From Myripristis murdjan (Eukaryota > Chordata > Actinopteri > Holocentriformes > Holocentridae), in assembly GCF_902150065.1 (NCBI RefSeq), contig NC_043990.1, positions 10,135,240 through 10,199,239 on the forward strand: a stretch of DNA of 64,000 nt. The letters run 5' to 3'. This document shows, one piece after another, positions 47,653 through 59,853 of this stretch (the stretch's first letter is position 1; the number at the start of each line of letters is the position of its first letter). The notes below the pieces were generated by a model. It saw only the letters and a list, made by a program, of their open reading frames with translations. It searched no databases and had not been told where the DNA came from. The translations under genes and the position numbers were made by a program.

Positions 47653-49440
47653 TTTGTTTGGGTCAAAGCCAACCATGCACTACAGTTCAAATGTTACTTC
47701 CCAGCCTGCTGTCCACCTCAAAGCTGTCTTCCCTTTATGCTGCTTTTTATAAGAGGCAAAATACTCTGAATGAAGCTGTGGTTGTTTTGATAAGCTTATT
47801 CAAAAAATAGTACAGGGATGCATGTTCTGCAAAACAAAAGGTATTTTATTATTTTTATACTTATACTCTACTTTTTTGTATATCCAGTAAAATGTTTCTG
47901 TTTTACTGTACTAATGGCCCTACAGCATTTTGTCGATGTTGAGGAAAAACCTTGTATTTCCAAAATGTCAGCTTTTCAGGGATTAAGAAAACTGTGAAAA
48001 GCATGATGAAAATGCATTTCATACATTATTCAGTCAGGGTTTCACAAGCTCAAGAGGCTGGAGAATTTCTTCAAAACATGACCATCCAAATTGAACTTAA
48101 AGGGCTTCTACATAAAAAAAAAGCAGGGAAAAGGAGGCACCAGTAAATGTAGGGGAAAAACACAAGGGTTTATATAGGAACTGCATATTTTATTTGGTTG
48201 CTTAACAGACTGCATCTCTCTAATTAAGGCTTAGGGATATAACGTGGATACACAAAAACAAGCAACAATATGTTTAACTGAATGGTTTCTTCAGGTGAGC
48301 GGCTTCTTTGCCTTCACTGGTCTGTTCAGTATCCATTGTTTTTTTTCCCCCCTTTGAATTCATTGGTGGCTTCCTTTTCCTGTTTCCTGCCGCTGAGTGC
48401 CATTGCAATATTTTCAGATGCTGTAATCTGTCTGTGTCAGTGAGGTTTCTACAGGACATTATTGTAATTTTTAATGTAGTTATGTGTTTTTAGACACTGT
48501 TACACCTGTAACTGCTGGAAGTTTTATATGAATGAATGTACAATAGACCATCCCTTTTTATCCGTGTCCTATTACTGTGCCATGCCACTATGTTAGATCA
48601 GTGTGACAGGATACTCCAATTTCTTCACATAATAACCTCTCTAACAGTGACTGGACCGTGGTGAGGCTTTTTTCCTTGTGTTAAAAATGAAACAGTAGAA
48701 GAAAAATGTTACTGTTGATTACTGCCGTAGTTTTTATGGGTTGTTTAGATGTTACACATGCCAAAATGAAGTATTTACTTTGGTATCAGTTGAGAGTTGG
48801 TGATAAATTCTTACTGCTAAGTGTGTAGAGTAAAATGGTATTAGACTGGGTCAATTAGTATTATTCTAGAAAAAAACTGGAATCTTTTTTGGTGTCTTGG
48901 TATTTGTTCAGGTTTGCATTCTGTTTTAAATCAGGGCTTCATGTTTTTGTGTAAGACCTCTTTTTCCAAAAAAACAATGTATTTTAAAGTATTTTCATAC
49001 AGAGTAGAAGCCTTACTGAAGCAATTATTTGCCATATTTACTGAACTCAAAAGTCAGGGTCAGTAGTAGCTATTGATCTGTCTCATACCTCATTTGTTAT
49101 GTAAGACTATTAAAGAGATAAGAGCCATACATGTCTCCTGCATTACCTTTTGTTGTTGTTGAATGTCCATTACATAGATGGTTGGTACTATTATAAAAGT
49201 AAAAACATTTGCAGCAAAGAAAGTCTGTTTGACGCATAAAGACCTTAAACAACTTTTCCTTTACAGCTTAAAATATTCTGCAGCTACACTGAAGTGCCAG
49301 GTTTCAAGTGGAAATGTCTGTGTACACTCATGTATGTACCTTTAAAAGTTCATGTGACTCCACTGGAGGGTTAATTTGAAAGGCGGGGTCATGTTTGAAC
49401 ACTGAACCTTGGCTGTTTGCTTGCTTTCGTTTTCACTCAC
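47653..49440 (+). other. 3' UTR of xkr8 and spacer to the next XKR8 gene
   Basis: AT-rich sequence without a recognised gene. Part of it must be the 3' UTR of the first XKR8 gene; the precise end is unclear. Confidence 0.45.
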
Positions 49441-49457
49441 AATACATACTCACACAC

Positions 49458-49464
49458 ATATAAG
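49458..49464 (+). promoter_or_regulatory. TATA-like box of the second XKR8 gene
   Basis: ATATAAG lies about 70 bases before the ATG at 49531. The first XKR8 gene lacks a TATA box, so the two copies may differ in control. Confidence 0.45.
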
Positions 49465-49530
49465 TAGCCCTGCAGCAGACAGTATGTAGTTGGACGAGCA
49501 ACAGAGAGAAGCGTTTGGAATTTAGACACC

Positions 49531-52231
49531 ATGGACGGCACACACTACTCTTGGATTGACTTCCTGTTCACCTTTGGAGGTCTGCTGTTCTTCCTGGCTG
49601 ATATCGGGTTGGATGCATGGGCAGTTGTGACTTTCTATCAGGAGGAGGCTTACGTATGCCTGGGTCTGCTGCTGCTGTTCCTGCTGGGCTCCTCGCTCCT
49701 GGCCCAGGTCTACAGCTGGCTGTGGTATCGTTATGACGACTACGCGACACACACGAGTGTTGAGAGCTGCCTGAACCCGCTGTCACTCAAGCTTCTGCAT
49801 GTGATCCAGCTGGGAGTCTACCTCAGGTTGTGTAAGCTCTGTTGACTGATCATGTGTGTGTGTGTGTGTTGAAATGGCCACAGGCTGTGTCAACCATTTA
49901 TTTCACTGTGTTCATAATAAGTGTGTGGAAGAGTGGGTGTAAATACAGCCAGCTTAAAAGTTTGAACTATTTACTTTGTTTGAAAAGGGCATTGTCTCTG
50001 ACTAGCATTCCTTGCGTCATATTTGTCCCGCCCATACAGCTGTTCATGGAAATATTCCCATTTACAAGAAATGCACCCGACTCAAGGGCTAAAGGAATAT
50101 TTGATAGTGATTACATGATTAGTCCTTTTCCCCTTCCCCTGATCTTATTAGATTTAGAGATGTGCATAAGTCAGTTTTTCAAGGTGAACTAATTGGCTTT
50201 TGGAACAATGAGTTTACTAGTTGGTGTCAGGACAGGCCTGTCTCAGTCAGAAAATCTGATTTTTTTGTTAACAACAACAACAAAAAAATAGCAGTAAAAA
50301 GATTTTTCTGGTCAGTTGTAGCCTTCATGCTCACAACTTCCTCTTTTTTTCAATTTCTGAGTAGTGATGCAACTTTCATGACAGGTTTCTGCAAGCTTTG
50401 TAGAACAATGTTGGGATTAGACAACTAATATACATAGATCAACAGATAGATCAATAGATATATAGATATAGATTAATTAATTCATTTATTTTAAAGAATG
50501 AATGACCTCACTGGGATGATTGGTTATAATTTATTTTGGCCATCAGGAAACTCAAGTGCCTCTTACTGTACACTTGGTTGCTGAGGTGGAGGTGCAGTAA
50601 AGTGACGTGACTCTTTGCCCTCACAGGTACGCCTCTGTAATGGAGGTCGCTGTAAAGAGCTTCACCAGCAACAGCTGTGACCCCGCCGAGGAAGCCACCG
50701 TGTCCCTGAGCCATGACCTCTGCATGCTGCGGCTCATAGAGACGTTTACCGAGAGCGCGCCCCAACTCGTCCTCATCCTCACTGTCGTCCTGCAGAGGGG
50801 CACGCTCGACCCCATGACAAGTATGTAGCCACAGGACAGAAATGCGAATCTCTGCCCATGATACACACGTTTAGTAGTGAATAAAAACAGTGATGCCAGA
50901 GGAAAATTACATGTATAAAAGAAGAGGCTTTCCACACTCATTTTTGCAGTAAAGTGTAATTTAATGAGTCAGATGGTTTAAATACCAGGGAACCCATTAG
51001 CCTCATCAGCCCGCAAGGTCTCACCGGCCCTACATTTTTAGACTTCCCTGCTGGCTCTACTCGCTTTAATTGGTTTGCAAAGCAAAAAACAGCTGCAGCC
51101 ATGTGCACGCCTCGATCGTCGAATTGTTGTCATAACTTCTCTATGACAGGGTTCCCACAGATTATGGACTCTGGAAAGTCCTGGAATTTCTGGGAGCCTA
51201 TTGTAGAGGGGGAAAGTTAGGGATTTTAACAGATTCATGGAACAAGTCATGGGATAGCCTACTCGGGGATTTTGTCTGTTTCAGTTTAGAACACAAGGGG
51301 CTTCTAATCCACCAAACCTAATATTTATTTTCCATGATGTCACATTATGAGCTTTGATAAGACCTCTGAATCTGAAGGGTGGTTAAAGTAAAAGAAAAAA
51401 ACTGATGTATTTAGGTCATGGAATTCAACATTTTAGTCAATGAAAGTCATGGAAAAATCAGGGAATTTTACATTTGCTATTGAGCAGGAATCCTGCTGCT
51501 ATGATGACCTCTGTCTCTCCTCAGTGCTCAAGATGGTCGGTTCGGCCTCGGCCATCGCCTGCAGCGTGACCATGTACCACCGCTCCCTGCGCGCCTTCCT
51601 GCGCGACAGGCACCAGCAGACGATCGTCTCGTCAGTGATCTACTTCCTGTGGAACCTGCTGCTGATCGGCCCTCGCCTCACCGCCCTCGCCCTGTTCACC
51701 TCCGTCCTGCCCTGCTACATCTTCACTCACTTCTTGTGTTCCTGGCTGGCCTTGTTCTTCTTTGCCTGGCGGTCAAAGACCAGCTTCATGGACAGCACCG
51801 GTGGGGAGTGGCTCTTCAAGGCCACCATAGGCCTCATTTGGTATTTCAGCTGGTTCAATGTGGTGGATGGGAGAACAAGGTACAAGGCTTTGTTCTACCA
51901 CCTTTACATTGTGCTGGATGTGGGGCTGCTGTGTGGTCTGTGGTGCTGGCAGGTCTACAGAAAAGAACCTTATTTTGAAGGAACACCTGTCTATGCCATA
52001 TATATTAGTGTTGCCATTGTTGCAGTATACATCCTCGGTCTCTCACTCAGAGTATTATATTACAGATTCTTTCATCCAAAAGTTGCCATGTTGAGTGTGA
52101 TGCCAGCTTTAGTACCAGACACAGTGGACGCAGAGATGGTTATGGTGCGCAGCATGAATGGCCCACCACAGCCAGCCCGAACGAGAGAGAACAAAAGAAT
52201 GAGGAAGCTGGCTGTGAACTTCTACTCCTGA
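49531..52231 (+). CDS. XK-related protein 8-like, tandem paralogue
   Basis: Coding exons 49531-49826, 50627-50820 and 51525-52231 give 398 residues, with splice phases identical to those of the upstream gene. Shared blocks include YSWIDFLFTFGGLLFFLADI, LRLIETFTESAPQLVLI, VIYFLWNLLLIGPRL and GLIWYFSWFNVVDG. The tail ends RKLAVNFYS, while the upstream gene continues after RFYSEQE. The C-terminal tail holds PDTVDA (residues 361-366): DTVD is a good caspase-3/7 tetrapeptide, at nearly the same place as the site in XKR8. The two genes are clearly tandem duplicates, but not recent, since exon 1 has diverged widely. Zebrafish numbers such paralogues xkr8.1 to xkr8.3; which one this is I cannot tell. 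Confidence 0.9.
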
Positions 52232-52452
52232 TCACTTGACAGCCACAGGACCTGAGGCTGGACAGTCACACAGACGTGGTGCAGAGAGGACAGACGCAGC
52301 GTCATGGGACTGCGTGGGCTTTCAAGGGTCTGACCGGCTCTGTGGTGCTTAATGACTGAAACAGTTTCAGATGACAAAAAGGGAAATCTCCAGAGCCACC
52401 CAGCGGGTCACATGGTAGAATTAATAAATCCATGACCAAATACATACACACA

Positions 52453-52822
52453 GATTCATAAACCATACCCTTCACTTTCAAACCCATGCTTTCATGTTCG
52501 GTAGCTGTCCACGGATACAAACCTGTACCTTTGGATTTGTGAAATGTGCCCCTGAATTACGAATCTGTATTTGATTTGAAACTGTACCCTCCGCTCTGTA
52601 AGCTTTTAGATTTGTAAAGGGCTCCTTAAAATTATCAGTCTGCACCCTCACATCTATAACCTGTGCCTTTGATTAGATACCCTCAGATATGAAAACTCAG
52701 CTGTGTCCCTGAATTACGAGCCTGATCTCTGATCTGTAAACCGCACCCTCAGATCTGAAAGCCGTTTCCCTTGGATTTGTAAACAGTATTCTCGGATTCA
52801 CAATTCATGCACTTAAATTACC
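52453..52822 (+). repeat. degenerate tandem array, about 21-bp unit
   Basis: Units resemble GATTTGTAAACCGTACCCTC. About 15 or more diverged copies follow one another, with lengths mostly 20-22 and a few shortened or lengthened. Weak further copies occur at about 53000-53045. The array lies just after the stop of the second XKR8 gene, probably in its 3' UTR. Confidence 0.65.
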
Positions 52823-53059
52823 TGTTTCTGCTGGGAGAACGGACCATATGGCTACATGCACTCTAATTCAAAGTCACACGGTAAAACAGCATCACCTAGG
52901 CAAATCCAGTTTATCTAGATTTGAGGATTACTGCTGATGTTTGTGATGTTTTTGGTGCACTTCAGCGCACGAATCATCGCCTTTTTTGATCTCCAAGTTC
53001 AACCTGAGGATACGGACTCGTGCATCCGAGGGCACAGATTTGTAATTCTAGGGTAGTGG

Positions 53060-56000
53060 TTTACAAAACTGTATGAAACTGATTTTCATGTGGATTTTTT
53101 TCTACCATGTAACCGCAGATTTTTTATTTATTGTATTTTTTTTTTACCAAGTGCATTAAGAAAATTGCTCTGTCATCGCTGTTTCTATGAAAAATAAGAG
53201 CTTGTGTGTGACGAAGCATTTCCTCTGTGGTTTCCACTGGTGACGTCTGACCTGAGGTTCTCCTCTGAACGGAAGTGGCATCATTCAGAAAGTGACTGAG
53301 GGACTGGGAAACAGATATTTCGGTTTTGTTTTGAAGACGGCACTTTTGTTATCAGACAATTTGATACAACTGTATTTTTATTTAATGTTTACAGTAACGT
53401 ATAAACAAAATATTGAGCTCAATCAGTAAATGTGTCACTTGAACCTTTTTTTAAAATTTATTTACATTGTAATGAGTGTCTTAAATACACAGGAAAACCA
53501 TACAGGACCAGAAACAGTGTTGCGGTCCCAAACAGCTAGTGTGGGGAAATAGTGATTACTGTAATTAAATTAGTTACCGAGTAGTAAGATAGTGTTCAGT
53601 TGACAGGATCTTGTTGAGCCTTACACGATCCTACATAGCCTCACAGGTCCTCGACAATGAGATGAAATATATATTCATATATATATATAAAAAAACAGGG
53701 AGGAGGAAAAAAGAAAGCCAGCATTTTGAACATAACAGTATTTGGCATTGGAGGAAAAAAAAAAAAAAAAAAGTCAAATCTAGCGGATACACCCTTTAAA
53801 CACTGCATGGTCTTTTTTTTTTTTTTTTTTTTAAGCCATGCCAGGTTATACTTCAAAACAGACCGACATGCAGACAAAAGTATAAGAAAATATTAACAAG
53901 AAAACACATTCCACAAGCTAGTACAGAAAAAAAAGTCAAGATTGCATATGGTCTGTTTTCTAAAAAGGTATCACAACACTGACTCTGCAAAAGACAAAGG
54001 ACTGAGAGTGAACAGGCCCGTTTCCCTTTGACCCATTTAGGTAGTACAGCAATGAACAATCAAAACAGAAGCAAAGGACTGCTCGTGATATACGGGATTC
54101 ACCACATTACGTTGATCTGATCTGTCTTCAAGTTACCATGTCCCTACGGATTGATTGTCTCTAAGCCATGTAAGCGTTTCACAGCAACAAAATGCAATTT
54201 CCTTTTCAAAAGGAAAGAAAAAAAAACTGTATTACAAAGCAGACATGATTGTTGAGAGATGAGCGTTTCACAAGTAAAAGTCTGAAAAATAACTGAACTG
54301 TTTCACTCCAAAATGAGATATCCACCACTTGAAAGACATAACACTATTCTCTGACGGCGTACGCCAATCTCGATCCCCTCCCGTGGGAATATTTTTCCCC
54401 CAAAAATGGATACAGAGATTTCTGGAAGGAGACCCTTCAATTACAGTGCAGACAGGACAGTCAAACCTAACGTCTAACTTAGTGACAAAACTTAATGAAG
54501 CATAACAAGTCTCGGCAGCACTTTAAAAAAAAAAGTATAGAGTTAAAAAAAAAAAGTAACATAACACTTCAAATAATGTAACAATAACGTGAGGATAATG
54601 TATTAGACTAAATCTTAAGCATTTCCCTTTGAGATTATACGTACAGATGATGGTTAAAGGCACAATATAAATATGCACAGTCACTCAAGAAAGACAAATA
54701 CACAGAAAACACATTCTTAATGGTCAAGCTGCATGTGTGTAAATACGAAATCATCTTCAGGCTCAGTATTGTTCAGTCGTAATCTCAAACAGACCAGGGA
54801 AAGTCGACCCTCCCGCTTTCTTGACCAGCTGCTTCAGGCAAATCAAATCCCTTGAAACACAGTCTGTGAACAAACCATTCATGTATTGCACAGTCACCCC
54901 TCGTTTATTTCCCATTATGACTCACGGCTGCAGTGTGACTGATGAAAACCAACAGCGGTATATAGCCTGTGACAGCTAAATTAAACAGAACTTGGGAAAA
55001 CTACCCGTGATTCAAAAGCAACTGAGGAAATACGTTGCATGTCTTTGGGAAAATAAAAATGGATGCAATGTTTTTTTTTTTTTGGTAAATGACCACGACA
55101 TTCAATTGCATTGACAAAGCATTTTTTTGATTTTGTGCTGAACAGAACAACAACAGCATGCGCACTTGTCAAAGTAAATAAATGTAAATCTGCAAGTGGC
55201 CAACAAAGTATTTTGTTACCCATACCCGAACAAATTCTTAGTTGCCAGACAGAATCATTGGTTTTGTCAAGAGCTGATTTAACCCCAAAACTCTTCCAAC
55301 TGCTCCCCCTACGTTGTTCTCTTTCTGCAATTAAACATGCAAACACAACCACGTTACTATATTGTGATGAGATGTCGCAACTTTCCAGCAAATCACCAGT
55401 AAATGCAATAAAATAAAATCTCTAGGAGGCTAGGAGGTGCGAGTCCTAAAATATATCTGCCATGACTTAGAGACAGTGAACATACAGAAAACATGAAGTA
55501 GGATATTTGTTACCAGGTTCACGTTATCCTTATTCATACAATCAAACAGCATAAACGGATAACCAAACTCCAACCACAAAAGCATTGTATTTAATACAAT
55601 ATGCGTACATTGTGCGACTCATTTTACACTTTTGTCTTTACACTTTGAAAAGCTTTATCAATGGAAGTCTCCTCACAGGATTTCAAGGACACTTAGGACT
55701 GTGCTCTGAGGAACGGCGGACCCAAACAGCGGGTTGTCTCAATATACACATTATACACTTTCCATTATGCTCAACAAACTGGATTTCCTTACTAATACTA
55801 CATGGGTCAGGAAACTAACTTCCAAAATTCAAAGGCCTCTGTCACTATTTTACCAATCTGAGTAGTTTTCTGAAATTGAACTGTGTTCGTCTTGTGGCTA
55901 GTGTTAGTTTCTCACCCTGCTTGCACACGGAGGCCCCTGAACTGCAACACATGCAATCTGGGAGCCACTTCCTTTTTTTTTTTTTTTTTTTTTTTTAAGT

Positions 56001-56880
56001 GTCTGACCTCATCGAAGGACCGCATAAGTTTGTCATTTCAACACAGTGGAGAGGTCAGGGCAGCTGAATGACATGATGCTGTGGTTTGGTCAGGTCAGGT
56101 GGGGAGTTCACGCTTAGTCAGAAACGATCAGTACCATACGTCAAATACAAGGCTGTCTTCACAGGAGGCTAATTGATTAGACAAAAATCTGATTATCTGT
56201 TACTTAAACTGAGCTGATTTCATCGACAACTGTCAGAAACTCAATGGTTTGCATACAAGACTGCAAAACGGTGCGTGACTGCTTTCCAGCGTAGTCCAAG
56301 ACAACCTAGAAAAAAAATGATTTTTTTTGGTAATTGTTGTGATATTATTCTCTGAACTGTACAGCGTCTGAACATCTGAACAGAAAGTTCAACCAACCCA
56401 AAGAGAGCGAGCCGGTGAAGAACACCTTTCAGTCCCTTTGGTTGTTTCCATCCATGGATTTGGCGGAGAAACCCAGAGGGACAACGTCAGCCCCATTAGG
56501 CGTTTCATACTTAAAAAAAAAAAAATAATAAATGACAAAGAAGCTGAGGGACAGAAAGAAACAGATGCAGGTGCCTTCCCTTTTGTGTCCAAATCAGTGC
56601 CAGGTTCAGCCTTGGTGAGGTTAGCTGCCGTAGAGGTGGGAGTGCTGGGCATGAGGAGCTTTCGTTCGGCTGACTGCGCGTCCAGTCTGTTTCTCACAGT
56701 CGGCGCCAACCCAAAGTCCGCCTCAGTACGTCACCGTCACACAGTGAGTCACAGGTCACCAGTGAGAGCAGGTAGGCGTTTTACAAAGTATGAGTGTGTA
56801 TCGTTGGGGGTCGGGGAGGATTCTCAGAAACTCAAGTGTCACTCCACAAGCTACCGAAAAGACGACTGTTATTTTTTTTT
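53060..56880. other. gap before eya3, probably including a long eya3 3' UTR
   Basis: No gene is seen. An A17 tract at 53757-53773 and a T21 tract at 53813-53833 lie some 40 bases apart. T tracts also occur near 55070 and 55973-55996. Human EYA3 has a 3' UTR of some kilobases, so part of this stretch may be transcribed on the minus strand. Confidence 0.45.
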
Positions 56881-56884
56881 TCCC

Positions 56885-56890
56885 TTTATT
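56885..56890 (-). terminator. proximal poly(A) signal of eya3
   Basis: Plus-strand TTTATT reads AATAAA on the minus strand, only about 25 bases after the eya3 stop. It would produce a very short 3' UTR. A longer form ending further left is possible. Confidence 0.35.
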
Positions 56891-56914
56891 GTGTGACATC
56901 CAACGCCACCTCCT

Positions 56915-58274
56915 TTACAAGAAGTCCAGTTCCAGGGCTTGGTGCAGGGACACGAGGTCTCCGTGGGTGGAGATCCGCCAGAAAGGCATGTTGTGCTGCA
57001 ACAGGGAGACACAAACAAATCAGCAACAACAATACTGATCGTACACAGCGGAGAAGGGCTCGGTGTAAGGCCATCATGATACAATAACATATCACGTATG
57101 TGGGTCAAGATATCCTCATACACTGCAGCACTCTATAAAACTGAATGGAAATGTCTGAAAAGAGCTTTTATGATGCATCACATAACATCTTGTATGATAA
57201 ATCATGTGAAAACTGTCTCAAAACTGAACTGGATGGGCTGGAATGATGGGTTGTGTGGTTTCCTGAGTGTTACCTGAGTCCACATGGTGTTGACATATCC
57301 TCATTAGTTGTCTCTGCATTCAGTTCCATTGCAAAATAGTGCCCAAAAATAACACTCAACACATGAATGAACGCCAACAAAGCAGATAATGCAAATATAT
57401 AAAGCAGCAAGTTGTTGCATCCATTTTTCCTGTCTAATTACAACTGTTTTTAAAGTGCTATCAGCTTGTTTCGTCCTGGTCACTATGCAGAGGTTTCCTG
57501 CAGGTGCTACCAGGCTGATCGACTTTCCTAAAAAAAATTAGCATGAAGACTTGTTTTTTTTTTTTTTTTTTATAGTGGCATAATCTGGTTTGTTTATGTG
57601 CAGAAAGTGTTATTGTGGAACCTGTTTTGCCATGCTATTGATAAAGCATTCTGGATTAGCAGTGGAGCATGGAGCAACCAAATAAGAAATGTCAACACCA
57701 TGTGAACTCATATCACACACAGGAAAATATACACCCCAGCACTCGAACACAGCTCATTTTTGCTTTAACACGGTGCACAACAATGCAGCTGTCACAACAC
57801 CGTCTGAAAATGAAGCGCATAAACGCTGCATGTTGATGTAAGGGCACGGATAATTGATTGTATTGTGAAAAATAATGTGGTAACATTATTTAGACGTGTG
57901 ACATTCACCTGTTTTGCTGCAAACTCCTCGTCTCTCCCATCGCCGATCACCACGTACGTCACTTTCTTCCCAAAGCGAGAGACGATCCTCTCAAAGCAAC
58001 TCTCTTTCCCTGTGAGAGAGAGAAAAACACGGGGGGAAATTTCACACTTAATTACAGACTTTCAGAGGCTGACCTCGTGCAACACGCATCGAGTCAAGAA
58101 ACGGCTTTAACATAGTAACATGTTTGCTCGGTGTTATCAAATGCACCTATTTTGGTGGCACTGTAGATGTTCTCGATGGGGAAGATGTCTCCCAGGCCGT
58201 AGAGCAGCACCTTCGCCAGAGCAGGAACCAGCTGAGTTGTGGTCACGAGGACATTCATACATTTACCCCTGTCA

Positions 58275-58310
<36 letters not shown>

Positions 58311-59793
58311 AAGACACAGAGAGGCTTTAAGGATGAGCGAGGTCTTGTTTACAGTCAATAGTTTATGCTGTTTATCATTCACTCAACAGTCAGAGCAGTT
58401 CAAAACATACAATAGCATACATGTAAATGAAGAAGAAATGTGCTAATCTGAATACTCTGCATGGAATAAGTGTATTTAACTTGCTAACTTCCTCATTTGA
58501 GCCATTTAAAAGAAACAAAGCATCCCTAAATTGGTGACACAATGTGGCATTTCCAAATGCAGATGTTCCCGGGGATCTGGGTAAAAACTAATATCAAAAC
58601 TCACATTTTGCATCTGGAGGACATTTTTAAACTAATTTAGGTCAGACTCATGTGAGCCAGTATCAGTCCTGTTAGTTCCTCTAGTTTAAAGAGAGATATT
58701 ACACAAGGTTTCCACAAAATTTTCCAAGAGGTAATATGGAGATTAAGAAAAAGGAAGGTAGTGGTTTACCTAGTTTTAGACTGAGGCAATGTTCAGACTA
58801 GACTGCTGTAAGTTGCTTATTTTTTGACAGCTTACTCAATAAAGTCATAATCAATATAAGAATAAGCAATTAGCACACTCCAATCCAATTTTTTGCTAAA
58901 TATTTCCAATTATTTGGCCTTAAGCACAATGTACTGGGTGAAATTATAGGCCTAGAGAATTAGAAAGTACTTTTACTTTCTAGTTCTTCTTTTTTTTTTT
59001 TGTTTTTTTTGCATCAAACAAAAGTACAAAACACATCACGTAAACTAAGAATTATTCATGTAGCTTTTCATAATAAAGTATGTCTCAAAGGAGTTTAGTG
59101 GGAGCAAATGTACCTAAATCCAAGTAGTGACTTCGCTGAGTAAACTAACACTTATGAGATAAATCCATGTTAACTTGGGTAAGGATAACTGGGAGAAATG
59201 GTGTTACCTTCCTCATCACTTCAATCTACGTATTCACAGTAGAGAGCCAGAGTGCTGTGCGTAAACATACCACCGGTCAACCAGTGAGGCAGGAATGAGG
59301 AAATTGTGCTCATTTTTTGAGACGTGCCTAAAGCAGATGTTTGCCCCGATAGAGTTCCTGTGTACAGACCTGGACTGGATGAGCAGCAGGGACTTGAGCG
59401 CGGTGCTGAGCCAGGCGTCCGTGACGTTCTCGATCTCAGACTGCAGCCGCAGGAGCAGCTCCTTCTTCATGGGACTCAACAGGCCTGGAGGAGCCGACAA
59501 GATGCATTTATAACTTTGGCCCACAGATGGTGCAAGAACACAACCTCAAAGCTGACAACCATGATGAATGACTACAAAGTTTACACACTGCTATCAGACA
59601 CATTTACACAATCCCTGTTTATACACAGTATGTGTTCTGAACAATACAGTTAGCATAACAATAAGACATGTCACTACTCAACCAACACAAATACTGACTG
59701 TTTTTTGATGTCTGAAAACATGCACCCTCCCTTTTTTGTTGACAGTGTCTATTTGAAACAGACTTCCACAGTCCAATGTCCAAAAGGTTAAAG

Positions 59794-59853
<60 letters not shown>

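Noticed and set aside
59619-59846. Frame made of CVCVCV repeats
   Set aside because: Translation of the AC microsatellite.
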